From Campanula takesimana (lineage: Eukaryota > Streptophyta > Magnoliopsida > Asterales > Campanulaceae), in NCBI GenBank assembly GCA_026119855.1, contig JAOWBW010000250.1, positions 1,178,001 through 1,242,000 on the forward strand: DNA of 64,000 nt, in the 5' to 3' direction. The notes beneath the pieces were generated by a model that did not search any database, was not told where the DNA came from, and was given only the letters and a program-made list of their open reading frames with translations. This document shows, piece after piece, positions 1-11,973 of the stretch (within the stretch, counting starts at the first letter, position 1; each line of letters opens with the position of its first letter). The position numbers and the translations under genes are program-made.

Positions 1-531
1 CTGATCACCTAGATTCGATCTACTCGACGCCACGAACATTTTGGTGAAGTCGGATTTTAAAACGGGGTAATAGATAATGAGAAATTGAAGAGAGTATGGG
101 TCAAAACCCATACTCTTCGACAGAATAGGGAGAGAGCTGAGAAGAAAGAAGAAAAGGAAAGGGTGTGTCTGGCGCAAAGAGAGAGGAAAATGTGGGTTAA
201 ATAATTGCCCATTTACACTTAGGCCCCTCCAAGTATAATCAATTCCATTTAAACCCCAATGTTTCAATTCTAGCACTTAACCCTCTTATCATTAATTACA
301 AATACTAACTCTACCATTTTAATTTCTACTCATACTAATTAATCATTTTGCAACCCAATACTTTTATTTAATATTTTACTAGATCAAATGAGTCTTTTAA
401 AATAATCAACTAATACAAATTAAATTATAAAATAATATTCTACGTAAAATTTATATAAAATTGGGACGGGTCGTCACACTCATGTGCTCAACTTATGACC
501 AAAATTAGTGCCCGGGTTTGGGGTCGTTACA
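1..531 (-). mobile_element. 3' LTR (partial) of non-autonomous LTR element
   Basis: This segment is nearly identical to 5232-5760, the distal part of the LTR at 3355-5760. Both copies end at the same terminal sequence, read on the minus strand as TGTAACGACCCC. A polypurine tract follows at 532-550, so on the minus strand this is the start of the 3' LTR. The rest lies outside the window. The two copies differ only by scattered substitutions, so the insertion is fairly young. The upper end at 531 is well fixed. Confidence 0.85.
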
Positions 532-550
532 TTCACTCCCCCTAAAAACA
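532..550 (-). promoter_or_regulatory. Polypurine tract of the left-edge LTR element
   Basis: On the minus strand a purine run containing TTTTTAGGGGGAGTGAA lies directly before the LTR start TGTAACGACC. This is the expected place and composition for the plus-strand primer of reverse transcription, and it fixes the element's orientation. Confidence 0.75.
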
Positions 551-3335
551 AAATTCGTCTCGAATTTTAAAGTTACTTACCAAGATGATTAAACAACCAC
601 AGATACTTCCGTTCCATTTCTTCCCGAAGTTCTAAATCTCCATTTCCATTAATTTATCTTTAAATAGACTAACACTTATGAAACACATACATATCTCACG
701 TGTACTCGTATTAAACATTCTACACTAGCAGGATAGTAGATACGAATACAAATTTCTTCCTAACAATTTTCTCACTTTTACAAACCCTGAAATTCCCACT
801 CTTAACTAGAGAAAACATGCCCAAGGGAATTCATGAAATCCATCAAACCACTATGGGTGTCTATTTTTCACTTCTTGTCTGTTTCTTCTATAATCACTTC
901 AATTCCACGATTTTCCCTAGTACTTTCACAAGAGATAATTTTAATCAAAACTTGATCCTTTGAATCAACTATCATTACAAATAATTCCTCACTTGATCTT
1001 AAGATCTCGTTTCCGGTTATCAGTATCACTTGTTTACCAATTCTGAATCATAAATGATCTATCTCAGATTAGCTTTACGCTCTCAATCAACCCTTAAATC
1101 ATCAACATCCATAAGTTTTACTTTTCCAGTTCTATCCCAATGTATTGGCGATATAAACATCATCCCAATAGTATTTGGAATCAACTCCACATACACGTAG
1201 TATATCCTTATAAATATGTATCGGTCCCAAAGGTTTCCTAATATTATAACAATACCCAAATAAATATCCATAACACTCTGAGAAGTCTATTTAGATCAAG
1301 ATGTACCACAATGGTCCCTATCATAATTTATCTCCACAAGCATCCCATGTAATCATACTACTACCTGAACAAATAAGGGAAGGAATAGGACTAACGTTTA
1401 TAGTCACCCAAGAATTCAATTATACACACGAAAATTTACCGTTATCAACAATTCGATCAAATATGATTCTTCAAATTCATCCCAATATATTTTGTTTCTA
1501 CTTGAATGGGTAACTTACTTGGTCTTATGAATCTCTTTAAGTACCTATAGTCAAATTTCCACTACATGTGTTTCATTCTACCAAGTCAAATCTTCTAGCA
1601 TCTCCAATTCAGCGGTATCCAACATGATGTACACATTTACATGTTCAGTAATTCCAATAATATTCTCATCCTTCTTATATGATAAAACATAATACAGTCA
1701 AAATCTTTGAATTTCTCTACCCACTTACCTTATCTCATATTTAGTTTTTCTAAGAAAATATATCCATCAAATATTGATAGTCTATTAACATAACATTTCA
1801 AACTTAGTACCATAAAACAAAAATATAATCTTCTAAGACAATATCAATAAAATCACAATCAATCCCAAGTCATAGATAGTTCTATTTATCGAGAGTTAAT
1901 CCTTGAAACATATACAAATACTTTATCACCTTGAATCGTTACATACCTCAATCTCTATTTAGAAGCATCACTATAGATAATGAATTTATCAATTTTCACT
2001 ATAATGGAGAAACTTGACATATCTCCAAGAAAACATAACACTGATCACACCCTTTATCAATTCACCACCAAAATTAAATTATATAATTTGAAAATATCAT
2101 TCCTCAAATCCATCAATACCACTAGACCGTTTATCCATCTAGATGACATAACCACACAAATTCATAATAAGCATACCTAATATGAAAAATTGTCTTTGAT
2201 ATATACTCATGTTTGACCTTCAACCAATAATAGCCACTTATCAATCAAACACCGACTAAACCACTTATCAACTTCAGGGAGTGAATAATTCACCAATATA
2301 ATATAACATGTAATAATTCATCGTAGTTACCTAGTTGAGCTCTCTGTATTTCATATAGAATCGTAAAGTAGAATCTCTCTTTATACCAAACAATAACGAT
2401 GCACCACACTTAGGTATACTAGCTTAATGAATCATTTATTAAATAGTTTCTCGGGTTGAATCTTCAACTCTTCTATCTCAGCCGATACTATAAGTTCACT
2501 GATTCACCTATCAGTATTGTTGCCTATATCGACTCATCATATAGCTCAAGTTCCCTATCAATCAAGCGACATATTGCACCCAGTATAAAGTATACCCAAG
2601 ATTTCACAATTAATGCGTACATCTCTCAGTTTTGGTGTAGCCGTTCTACCGTCAACTAAATAGGCTAAATTCCCACACAACCTTATAATAATACTTTTCA
2701 GATTTCCAATACAGAACATGAAAGCTGTATAAACATCTAGTATGCTCCTAAACAAAGTCAAACATACTAATATAGAAATATTCATCACCAATCGATGGCA
2801 CACGAGAAGTTCGTGACACATAGAAAGCTAAAGCATACCACTTATCACATCAATATCCCATATAGTTGACATAACTAAACCAACTTATAACATATAGGGT
2901 ATTATCGTCCATAATTCTATCGGGTTTCTTGTATATACCGGTAGCAACCCCGTAGTCTCGTATTCGAGAATACACCTCTACATAAATCCAGGAATGAGAA
3001 CAAACATTAGTATATAGCACGAAACATTGTCCACTTTACGAAATAGCTACGCCCAAGTCTTCAAAGACTCGCATCCTCGATTCTCAAACCAACTAACCCT
3101 GATGGAACCAACACTATTAACACCAGTCCTATGCCTGATATACCACAAGAGAAGGATCACTCGACGTCAATATCACACTTTAACCCAACTAACTTCTATC
3201 TTAACCTCATCCACTACTTCATTATGCTTCTACTGCACAAATTTTCCATGTCTAAGGAAACTGCTCAAAATCATAACACCCAAGTATTGAAACCTATTCA
3301 ATATCAGAGTTCTTATTTCCTTTCAAGATCTAAAA

Positions 3336-3353
3336 CCATTGCTCTGATACCAA
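3336..3353 (-). other. Primer-binding site, initiator-tRNA-Met type
   Basis: Minus strand reads TTGGTATCAGAGCAATGG directly after the LTR end (...GGGGCGTGACA). TGGTATCAGAGC is the usual plant initiator tRNA-Met primer site. It fixes the LTR boundary at 3355. Confidence 0.85.
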
Positions 3354-3354
3354 C

Positions 3355-5760
3355 TGTCACGCCCCGAAAATTCCAAATTCCATAAATATCAAAGTAGCAT
3401 AATATACATCTCAAAAATGCTAAATACCAATCCAGGCACGTGAACTCTGCTATAAAACCAACATTTCTACCATAAACATGTCGATAACAAAGCCGAATAC
3501 AACTCCACGAGATTATAACTCGAAGACTATTTACAAGTGCAGAAGCAAAAACAACCAATAACATATATACCCAAATGACAACCGTACTTACATAACACTA
3601 TAAGATCACGGCCTCACAACAAGAGTACACAAAAGCTCCGTAGAGCAACTATCCCAAAAGAGTATAACCATCTTAGAACATTCCCACAACGACATCAGCT
3701 CTCACATCTTATTACCTCTAGCTTGCCTGTTGTTAAGGAAAACAACATTGAAAGGAACGGGGTGAGATAAAATCTCAGTAAGTTACTATGCATCTACATG
3801 GCATCATATCATACATATTAACTGAATAAGTAAATCATATAACAACGAATGAGAAAGCTCCCTATCGCCAACCATCCCATACTAGTTGGAAATAATGACT
3901 AACTCATCATGCAGCACACAAGACTGAAATAAACACGTTACAAAGGATACTGAGCCAAAGGTTTCCCCGAAAAGGATATAACAAACTGAACCATATCAAC
4001 CGACCGCATTGAAGAGCAGCATCAACAAAGTAGCATCAAAGAGCTGAAGCAGAGGTTTCGAAAACCAAGCCATAACCATAAGAACCAAAGTAACAATGGG
4101 GGGGGGGGGAATATGACACAAAGTCATAACCCAATGCTCACACAAGGGAGCTAGCTCATCCCATCCAATGCCAATCTGGACTGGGGAAAAAGAAAAGGTA
4201 CCAGTGGGAACATTATAATGAACTTGACTCGGGTGCCATTATAATCTCCTACCACTGCCTGACTCAACCAAGTATGACCAGCTGGACTTTAAACGAAAGC
4301 ACAATCAGTATATGATTCCAAAATAGGGAACCATACCAAGTACATCATAAAGATGATAGACTACTCATAAAGATCCCAACAACGATAAACAGGAGTTGCT
4401 CATAAAGAGCCCAACAACAGTGAACCTTTAACACATTATGATTCCAAAGTAGGGAATCATGCCAAACACATCAGAAAGATGATAACCACGAGTTACTCAT
4501 AAAGAGTACGATAACTATGAACCCAATCATTTCTTTATGCTTATGATTCCCAAGTAGGGAATACGAATAAATACACCATCAAGATGATACACAAATCCGT
4601 AGGGTAACTTAACCACCATTTTACACCTTGTATCCGTTCATAACCGAACCCAATCCTAACACTCTTGTGTTCCACAACGCCTATCTAGGTACCCTAGAAT
4701 AGGACTCAAAGCCTAGACAAAGACTGAACCTTAAATCAATTCAATTGGAAAAATTCAACTTTTCCAGTCAACTGTGCGGCCGAAAAACACCTGTGCGGTC
4801 GCCCATAAAGCACACTGACCACGACCAAAATGATCCAGAAAGATGCGCGGCCGCACGCCCTATTTGGGCGGCCGCCCACACACTTCCGTCAGCCAAACTT
4901 AATTCTTTTCATACTACCTCTGTTTCACCGTCTCAAAAGTACTATTACAACTTCCCCCAAATATTTATTTAACATTCTAACTATAATTCACCGTCTCAAA
5001 AGTACTATTACAACTTCTTGTTTTATTTATATAAGCCCATAAAAGGATTTCAACAGTCCGAATACCCACAAAATAGCCTAAATACAATTAACTCCAATAC
5101 TCCCACAAAACAACAATTATCAAGAAAATATCACATATAATATGCATGAGCAATATTATAATTTAAAGGGGAGTAGTAACTTACTTGCTACGAAAATAGT
5201 ACCGAAAATAGTATCGATGACAAAATGTTATGATCACCTAGATTCGATCTACTCGATGCCACGAACATTTTGGTGAAGTCGGATTTTAAAACGGATTAAT
5301 AGATAATGAGAAATTGAAGAGAGTATGGGTCAAAACCCATACTCTTCGACAGAACAGAGAGAGAGCTGAGAAGAAAGAAGAAAAGGAAAGGGTGTGTCTG
5401 GCGTAGAGAGAGAGGAAAATGTGGGTTAAATAATTTCCCATTTACACTTAGGCCCCTCCAAGTTTAATCAATTCCATTTAAACCCCAAGGTTTCAACTCT
5501 AGCACATAACCCCCTTATCATTAATTACTAATACTAACTCTACCATTTTAATTTCTGCTCATACTAATTAATCATTTTGAAACCCAATACTATTATTTAA
5601 TATTTTACTAGATCAAATGAGTCTTTTAAAATAATCAACTAACACAAATTAAATTATAAAATAATATTCTACGTAAAATTTATATAAAATTGGGACGGGT
5701 CGTCACACTCATGTGCTCAACTTATGACCAAAATTAGTGCCCGGGTTTGGGGTCGTTACA
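3355..5760 (-). mobile_element. 5' LTR (2406 bp) of LARD-like element
   Basis: On the minus strand the LTR runs from TGTAACGACCCC at 5760 to GGGGCGTGACA at 3355, giving TG...CA ends. It abuts a tRNA-Met primer site. It contains a candidate TATA box (TATATAAATA, minus strand, near 5025), a CpG-rich word cluster at 4776-4878 (TGCGGCCGC and TGCGGTCGCCCA repeated), a 62-bp-period duplication at 4925-5018 resembling a Stowaway end, and three diverged copies of a roughly 120-bp repeat at 4312-4600. A homologous LTR lies at 60461-64000. The bases TACGT at 5761-5765 are the probable target duplication. The partner copy would lie left of the window. Confidence 0.85.
4312..4600 (-). repeat. Threefold internal repeat in the LTR, period 113-125 bp
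   Basis: A segment beginning TATGATTCCAAAGTAGGGAA and ending near AAAGATGAT recurs at about 4312, 4437 and 4550, with intervening 'actcataaagag' text. A fourth relative is in the homologous LTR near 61340. Diverged copies suggest old amplification within the LTR family. Confidence 0.7.
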
Positions 5761-5958
5761 TACGTTCCCCTTTTACAAGTAGGGCTAAGGGGCTCAGGTC
5801 ACCGTAGTTCATTTCTGATTGTAGAAAGGGAAGATAGAAGAGGGGAAGTAAAGAGTAATAATAATAATAATAATAATAATTTTTTTACAAGGGGGGATGG
5901 CCGTTGCAGAAGACCGTTGATGGAGAGCAGGACTGCTGATGGAGAGAGACCGTAGTGG
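5761..5958 (-). mobile_element. 3' LTR remnant and AAT microsatellite of Tat element
   Basis: The segment 5761-5835 (tacgttcc, then ggctcaggtcaccgtagttc) aligns with 13190-13256 in the 5' LTR (tacgttcctc, then agctcaggtcagcgtagttc). That part of the 5' LTR lies near its U5 end. Here it sits within about 110 bp of the integrase stop, so the polypurine tract, U3 and most of R have been deleted. An (AAT)n run occupies the junction. Confidence 0.55.
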
Positions 5959-6744
5959 TCAGTTGTAGTAGCGGCGGAGCTTACTGATGTTGATTGGTTC
6001 TTTGAACTGATTGCCATCCAAATCTGCCATTCTAACTGCACCTTCGGAGAAGATCTTTTGTACGACGTAAGGACCAGTCCATGTGGGAGCCCACTTACCC
6101 AAGGAGTTAAACTTGTTCGGTAGGCGTACTTTGAGCACCAAATCTCCTTCTTTAATGTCTACCGGTTTTACTTTCTTGTTAAAGGCGTCTGTGGTCCTTC
6201 TCTGATAAGCTCTGATGTGTTCCATGGCTTTGAGCCTTCTTTCATCCAAGGTAGCCAATTGGCCGTAGCAACTGCGGAGCCATTCTACTTCATTCACTTG
6301 ATTTTCGAGCAATACCCTAAGGGACGGGACTTCTAGCTCGATGGGGAGCACTGCTTCCATTCCGTATGTAAGAGCGTAAGGAGTTTCACCGGTGGCGGTG
6401 CGTATCGACGTTCTGTAGTCCCAGAGTGCCAAGGGTAACTTGTCGGGCCAATCTCTTCCTCTTATGGCCATTTTTTTGATAATCTGCTCAACGGTCTTGT
6501 TAGCTGCTTCGACTGCTCCGTTGGTCTGAGGATAATTCGGGGAGGATTTCTTCCTTTCTATTCTGAATTCGGCGAGTAAGCGGGCTGTCTCTGCTCCGAA
6601 GTGGCTACCATTGTCTGATATAATCAAATTCGAGACACCATAGCGGCACATGATGTTTTCTTTGATGAATTGCGCTACCTTCTTAGAATTCAACACCTTG
6701 TAAGATTGGTCTTCTACCCATTTGGTGACGTAGTCTACAGCCAC
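5959..6744 (-). pseudogene. Integrase core and C-terminal domain (Tat gypsy)
   Basis: A 261-residue open frame gives a gypsy integrase. The catalytic triad is visible as AVDYVTKW (first Asp, residue 4), ISDNGSHF (second Asp, residue 44) and QTNGAVEAANK (Glu, about residue 79). The C-terminal part carries the GDLVLKV and GPYVVQKIF strands and ends SKLRRYYN, the usual end of the family. Integrase inserts element cDNA into chromosomal DNA. The frame starts inside the core, and its zinc-binding N-terminus lies in a separate frame at 6904-7329, so this is part of a broken polyprotein. Confidence 0.85.
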
Positions 6745-6903
6745 TAATACGAATTCATGACCGTTGCTTCATACGGGATGAATTTTACCGATGATATCAA
6801 TGCCCCATGCTGCGAATGGCCAAGGAGTAGTCATACTATAGAGGTCGTGAGGCGGAATGTGGTTCAAGTTGGAACATACTTGACACTTGTGGCATTTTCT
6901 AAC

Positions 6904-7329
6904 TTATTGGATGCAATCTGTCTCCATGGTGATCCAGTAGTAACCCAGGCGAGTAATCTTCTGTCGGAGCATTCTTGCATTCATATGCGGACCGCATAAC
7001 CCATTGTGTACCTCCTCCATGATGGTTTCTGCTTTCTCGCTTCCCACATATAAAAGTAGGATACCGTTATAGTGCCTCTTGTATGGAGCATTATCTAGTA
7101 GTACGAACTTCCCTGCTAGTCTCTTTAGTGCTTGAAGGCTCTTGGCTTTAACGTTTCCTTCGAAGGAGGTCTCCCCATGCTTAAGGAACTTGTAAATTTG
7201 CGCATACCACTGATCTTCAACTACCTCTGACTGAGTTTGGATTTCACAACAATATGCGGGATTTTCTCTTCGGCCAACTCTGAAAGGCTTGACCGATCTC
7301 CCTTCAGGGATTTCTACCAGCGACGCCAA
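6904..7329 (-). pseudogene. Integrase N-terminal zinc region and linker (Tat gypsy)
   Basis: The frame ends with VHNGLCGPHMNARML, LGYYWITMETDCIQ, which fits the H-H-C-C zinc-binding region preceding gypsy integrase cores. Upstream it reads as linker from the second RNase H domain. It is separated from the core by lesions between 6745 and 6903, and from the RNase H by the duplication at 7330-7481. Confidence 0.65.
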
Positions 7330-7481
7330 AGTGACGGGTGCATTGGCGAATCTGTTTCTGTCTCGTGGGAGATAGTGAAATGTGACTTCTCAAAATTGTC
7401 CGAGCCAAGGTGGCGGGTGCATTGGCGAATCTGTTTCTGTCTCATGGGAGATAGTGAAATGTGACTTCTCAGATTTGTCCG
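7330..7481. repeat. Direct duplication, about 79-bp period
   Basis: The text GGGTGCATTGGCGAATCTG, followed by the same approximately 50 bases, appears at 7336 and again at 7414 with three or four differences. It falls between the second RNase H and the integrase zinc region and interrupts the reading frame. It looks like a local duplication after insertion. Confidence 0.8.
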
Positions 7482-7792
7482 ATTAGTTCATCCATGTAAA
7501 CTTGGTATAACTGCAAGTAGGGGTCCACAGTCTTCCATTTCTTTGCCGTCTGATTTATAATCAGAGCTGAATCACCATATAATTCCAACTCTTTTACATT
7601 TCTCTCTATGGCTGCTTCTAAACCTGCTATGCATGCTTCATATTCAGCAGCATTGTTGGTGGTTATAAAGTTCAGGTTTATTGCTATTGGATTATGCTCG
7701 TCTTTAGGATCAACTAGAAGAAGCCCCACTTCGTTGCCTCTTTTGTTTGCGGCCCCGTCAAAGAATAGCTGCCATTTGTCCGCGGCCTCCAT
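7469..7792 (-). pseudogene. Second (archaeal-type) RNase H domain of Tat element
   Basis: The frame shows an RNase H fold: LFFDGAANKRGNEVG with the first Asp near residue 12, NNAAEYEACIAGLEAAIE with Glu near residue 51, and LYGDSALIINQ with Asp near residue 74. This domain follows a conventional RNase H at 7840-8280. Such a dual arrangement is characteristic of the Tat clade. The domain would degrade the RNA strand of RNA-DNA hybrids. The catalytic residues are kept, but the surrounding polyprotein is broken. Confidence 0.8.
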
Positions 7793-7839
7793 TGCGAAAA
7801 TACCGTCGTTCGGAAATTCGGGGTCTGATCCTCATTCTT

Positions 7840-8280
7840 CGGTGCTTGGAGAATCTGCTAACTGATCTTCCATAGCTCTCCCTTTAACTGCCTTTCTTGG
7901 AACATAAGTGATGTCGAACTCTCCCAGAAATACCGACCACTTGGCGAGTCTCATGGATATTGATGGTTTATCAAACAGGTACTTGATCGGGTCCATTTTT
8001 TATACCAGCCATATGTGGTGAGATACCATGTAATGCTTGAGCTTGGAAACTACCCATACCAGTCCAGTGCATGTCTTTTCTAACGCTAAATAGTTGAGCT
8101 CACTGCCTTGTAGCTTTCGGCTGACGAAGTATATGGCGTTTTCTATTCGAGAATCCTTGGCTTCTTGTGCCAGCATGGCTCCAATGGCGGTGTCTGTTAC
8201 CTGTTAAGTATAGCAGTAGTGGCTTCTCCTTGTGTGGCGGACGTAGGATTGGGGTATTCACCAGGTACCTTTTAATCTAC
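7840..8280 (-). pseudogene. Conventional gypsy RNase H domain
   Basis: Conceptual reading in two frames on the minus strand gives AIGAMLAQEAKDSRIENAIY, FVSRKLQGSELNYLALEKTC, LKHYMVSHHIWLV and LAKWSVFLGEFDITYVPRKA, a typical gypsy RNase H following the reverse transcriptase. A frameshift near 8205 and an in-frame stop near 7998 break it. Confidence 0.7.
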
Positions 8281-9240
8281 TCGAAGGCTTCTTGGCAATC
8301 ATGATTCCATTCAACATTGGCAGCTTTCTTCATTATCTTGAAAATCGGTTCACAGACCGTAGTCAACTGGTTGATGAAGCGACTGGTGTATTGTAGTCTG
8401 CCCATGAATGCCTTGACATCAATTTCTGTACGGGGTGGCTTCATATCCATAATTTCTTGAATCTTTCTCGGGTCGGATTCTATTCCGCGTTCCGTGACCA
8501 TGTAACCCAACACTATTCCTCGAACGACCTCGAACGTACACTTAGCAGGGTTTAGGCGCATGGAGTGTTCCCTCAGTCTGTTGAAGAATTTCCGTAAGTC
8601 AATTAGGTGTTGACCGTTGGAACCTTTGGAGTGTATGATCATGTCGTCTATATAGGCCTCGATCTCCTTATGAATCATGTCGTGAAATAAGGCAGTCACA
8701 GCCCATTGATAGGTAGCCCCAGCATTTCTAAGCCTGAATGGCATTACAGTGTAGCAGTACATTCCCCATGGTGCGGTGAAAGCAGTCTTTTCTTGGTCTT
8801 CCTCGGCCATCTTGATCTGATTGTACCCGGCAAAACCATCCACAAACGACTTGACCTCGTAGTTAGCCGTTGCATCCACCAGCATGTCGATGTTGGGAAG
8901 CGGAAAATCATCCTTAGGACTAGCTTTGTTAAGATCACAGAAATCCACACAAACTCTGACTTTGCCATTGGCCTTCTTTACTGTAACGATGTTTGATAAC
9001 CACGTCGGGTACTCAATCACCCTTATGAAACCTACTCTAAGTAGCTTTTCTATTTCTTCTTTCACTTACAGAGACCATTCTGGCTTGATGCGGCGAAGTT
9101 TCTGTTTTACCGGCTTGGCGTCTGGTGCTATCGGAATTCTGTGCTCTACGATGGAGTTGTCCATCCCCAGCACATCCTTGTAAGACCATGAAAATACGTC
9201 AACATACTCCTTGAGCAACCCAATTAGTGATTCACGCTCT
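8277..9240 (-). pseudogene. Reverse transcriptase (Tat gypsy)
   Basis: The main frame (8277-9065, 262 residues) carries the classical gypsy blocks: VKKANGKVRVCVDFCDLNKA, then DGFAGYNQIKM, TAFTAPWGMYCYTVMPF, the catalytic box EAYIDDMIIHS (YIDD in place of YVDD), and LGYMVTERGIESDP. The N-terminal part continues upstream to about 9240 beyond a stop near 9065 (YKDVLGMDNSIVEHRIPI). The enzyme copies element RNA into DNA. The catalytic Asp pair is present, but the frame is interrupted. Confidence 0.85.
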
Positions 9241-9430
9241 TCGCCTTAAAAGAAGCTCCCAATCTGCGTTTCCTTCGGCTCGTCGTCTGTCCCCAGATTC
9301 ACACATGTTAACACCTCATCGGCAGCTTGGGCTCGATTTTCCCTTTGATTGATAAACTGCTCTGAGATTTCTCGGATGTATTCATTATTTAGTTCTTTTG
9401 TGTCTGCTTCTTTTAATGAATCGTTATTAA

Positions 9431-10540
9431 CTATTGTTTATCATTAGATTGATTAGTTAATTTATCATTTATAAGAGTGGCTATGGTGGGATACTCGGAA
9501 AGGTCGAGGTTTTCATTTAGTGCAAAAGGAAAGATGGCGTTAGCGACCATTTCATAGTCTTCCGACGTGAGGTCGTTAGACTTGGAAGAAGACTCGAATT
9601 CATAGGTAAAGACATCAGACCTAGATGACCTAGACGACTTTGGTGAGCTAACAGGAGACTCGATAGGGGAGGTTATAGGGGGAGCATTCAATCCAAGCTC
9701 CTCAATCATGAAGTCTGTCATTACTATGGGTCCGCTATATGTGCACCAATTCTTCAATTTGCCAACCATTGGTGAGACCAATGTCTTTGGATCGACATTG
9801 TTTGTCTGATCTTCGATCATGGATACGAAGTTGCCGGAGGATGATGAACATGCAGTATTTGGAGATAGATTATCTAATGACAGAGAGTAATAAGGAACAT
9901 CACTATCATTAATAATTTCTGAATCACAATCCTAGTCAACATCGGGTGCCTCGCCATCTGCCACGGCTATTTCGGTCAGATTGGTGAGGTCTGTCCCGTT
10001 TCTAACTCTAACGAGAGCCTCCCTAGGGTCCTCTACTTGACCATTATGTATAAGTTCTTGAATAAGAGTCTTTAGAGTGAAACAATATTTAATGTCATGA
10101 CCGGTGACTTGGTGGTAATCACAAAACCTTTCTTGATTGATGTCCGGGCGGGGATGATATCCTTCTAACGGCTGAATCATCCTCATTGCTGTCAGACCGT
10201 TGTACATGAGGTCCAGGGTGATTTGTAATTGTTCGAAGGCTTCCATCATATCTAACAAGCCTATCTTGTCGGCATCGACCATATTCACACCTCCATTGTT
10301 TGGGAGTGGGTTAGCTATGGTGTTCGGACCTTTAGGTTTCTCAATTTTCCCATCGGCTATGAGCTTTTGGATGACACGCTTGAGCAGTATGCAGTCGTCA
10401 GTGGTATGGCCAATGTAGTTATGGTACTTGCAGAACTTCTTTGCATCGAGGTTAGCCCTTTTAGTCAATGGTTCATAATTCTCAAGCGGCTTGATCAAAC
10501 CCTTCTTTATCAATACTTCAAAGACTTTACTAGTGGGCAT
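9431..10540 (-). pseudogene. Gag C-terminal and protease-zone fragments (Tat gypsy)
   Basis: Two frames cover this zone. 9932-10540 (202 residues) contains two similar Cys/His motifs, CKYHNYIGHTTDDC and CDYHQVTGHDIKYC, each followed by LK-x6-LI(A/H)(D/N)G. These repeated Cys/His motifs are seen after Tat gag domains. 9431-9820 is acidic and low complexity, and I could not find a clear DTG/DSG protease motif in it. The gap between the frames has stops. The protease is unrecognised or decayed. Confidence 0.55.
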
Positions 10541-10676
10541 ACCGAAGTCGTCGAAATGATCCTCCCTCCGGGGAAAGTTGCTTGTAACTGCTGGCAGAGT
10601 TGTCTTGGACCATGCTCACTTGTCCGACCACTTCTTTAGCTTTAGGAGCGGCATTTGGCGGAGCTTTGTAGCGGAA

Positions 10677-11973
10677 TTAGGTATTTCCACTCTTAGCAGT
10701 TTCTTTAACAACACCAGTAATACCGGCTTTATGTCTGACCCCAGCGTCAACCATTTCCCGCAGATCGGGAAAGTAACCATTACCAATCGCCACTCTAAGC
10801 TCGGGCAACAAGAACTTGAAGAAGATTTGCTTTTGTTCCTTTGCCTTAGGAGGGTATTGAACTTCCGCTAGCTTGTGGTTCCACCTTTTGTAGAAGTCAT
10901 AGATAGGCTCGCCGGGCCTCTGCATGCTGTTCTCTAAATCAGTACGGTTGACGTGCCAATCTAGGTTCGACTGATACTTCTCGCAGAAAGTAGTGGTGAT
11001 TTGTTCCCACGTCAACTTAAGAACCAACGAAGAGCGATTCCGTCCAAAGTAGTGTGGAATACTCGGGCCATTTGCTCGTTGGTGCAGTCACGGGCTCTCA
11101 TGATAGCATATAACTGTCGAGATGAGTCTTAGGACATGTAATACCATGGAATGTAGAGACCTTCGGCATCTTGAAATCTCTAGGTAGAGCACCCACGTTA
11201 CTTGGGTCAATGGTCTTGACAATCGGAGCTGCTTGCTTGGAAACCGTGTCGGAGAGCTTGCGGTTATGTTCTTGCATGGCAACCATTAGGGGATGGTTGG
11301 AGAAATCGGCGCTACCATAGGCTTGGGCAGCGGGAGAAGTAGTGGAGACTGTGGGCACGGCGGCACCGATACTCAATGGTAGTGAAGGCTGTGGCAACTT
11401 GGTAGAGGACAAGTAACTACCCATCAATTCTGGTGACGGCTCATATGGACCTTTGCTGGAGGTTGCCTTAGTACCGAAATCAGGAGGAGGAACTCTTTTG
11501 TAGTTGGGCACCTTGAGAGAGATAGCATCATTATTGGCGGGGTAGGTCACAGGCATTGTTTCGTCTTTGATCAAAATAGCTTTTCCATCGTGAAAACTAG
11601 TTGCTACACCTTTCTTCTTCATCTCAGTATGAAGATGATCTTTGAGCTCTTGGTTGACCCTTTCTAGAGACTTTCTTCAATCCTCAAGCTTAGAGATCTG
11701 TACCATGAGGTTGGTGAAGAAAGCATGGAGAGGTGGCGGAATGTCCGATGGATTGATACTGGCGGCGATTTCTGGATCAGCATCAGCGGAGACTGGCGGA
11801 GTCGAGACATTAGGAGTAGTAGGCTCTGATGATGGAGACATTGTTGATGCAGAGACTGAAGACTGAGCTTGCGGAAGGCTTGACCGTTGAAGACGACCAC
11901 TGGAACGGACCCAAACTTGCTTCTCTGTAGAGGTAGGGGATGAGCGGTTTAGGACTGGACAAGGATCATGCAA
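10677..11973 (-). pseudogene. Gag (Tat gypsy), three broken frames
   Basis: The frame at 10677-11027 carries the retrotransposon gag core (LKLTWEQITTTFCEKYQSNL, GEPIYDFYKRWNHKLAE, VDAGVRHK). The frame at 11098-11622 is the Pro/Ser-rich region plus FKMPKVSTFHG, TCPKTHLDSY, which leads into that core. The frame at 11677-11973 is a Ser/Pro-rich N-terminus starting at Met 11973. Gag packages element RNA into particles. Frameshifts near 11090 and 11640 separate the parts. Confidence 0.7.

Larger units (their letters stand above)
532..3354 (-). mobile_element. Non-coding interior of LARD-like element
   Basis: The region lies between a primer-binding site at 3336-3353 and a polypurine tract at 532-550, both reading on the minus strand. 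It is AT-rich. No open frame exceeds about 90 residues, and I recognise no gag, protease, reverse transcriptase or integrase motif. Long LTRs around a mid-sized non-coding interior match the large retrotransposon derivative (LARD) class, which is mobilised by proteins of an autonomous partner. A severely decayed gypsy coding region cannot be excluded. Confidence 0.65.

Noticed and set aside
8706..9183. Plus-strand frames over the reverse transcriptase
   Set aside because: They are shadows of the minus-strand reverse transcriptase, which has all family motifs.
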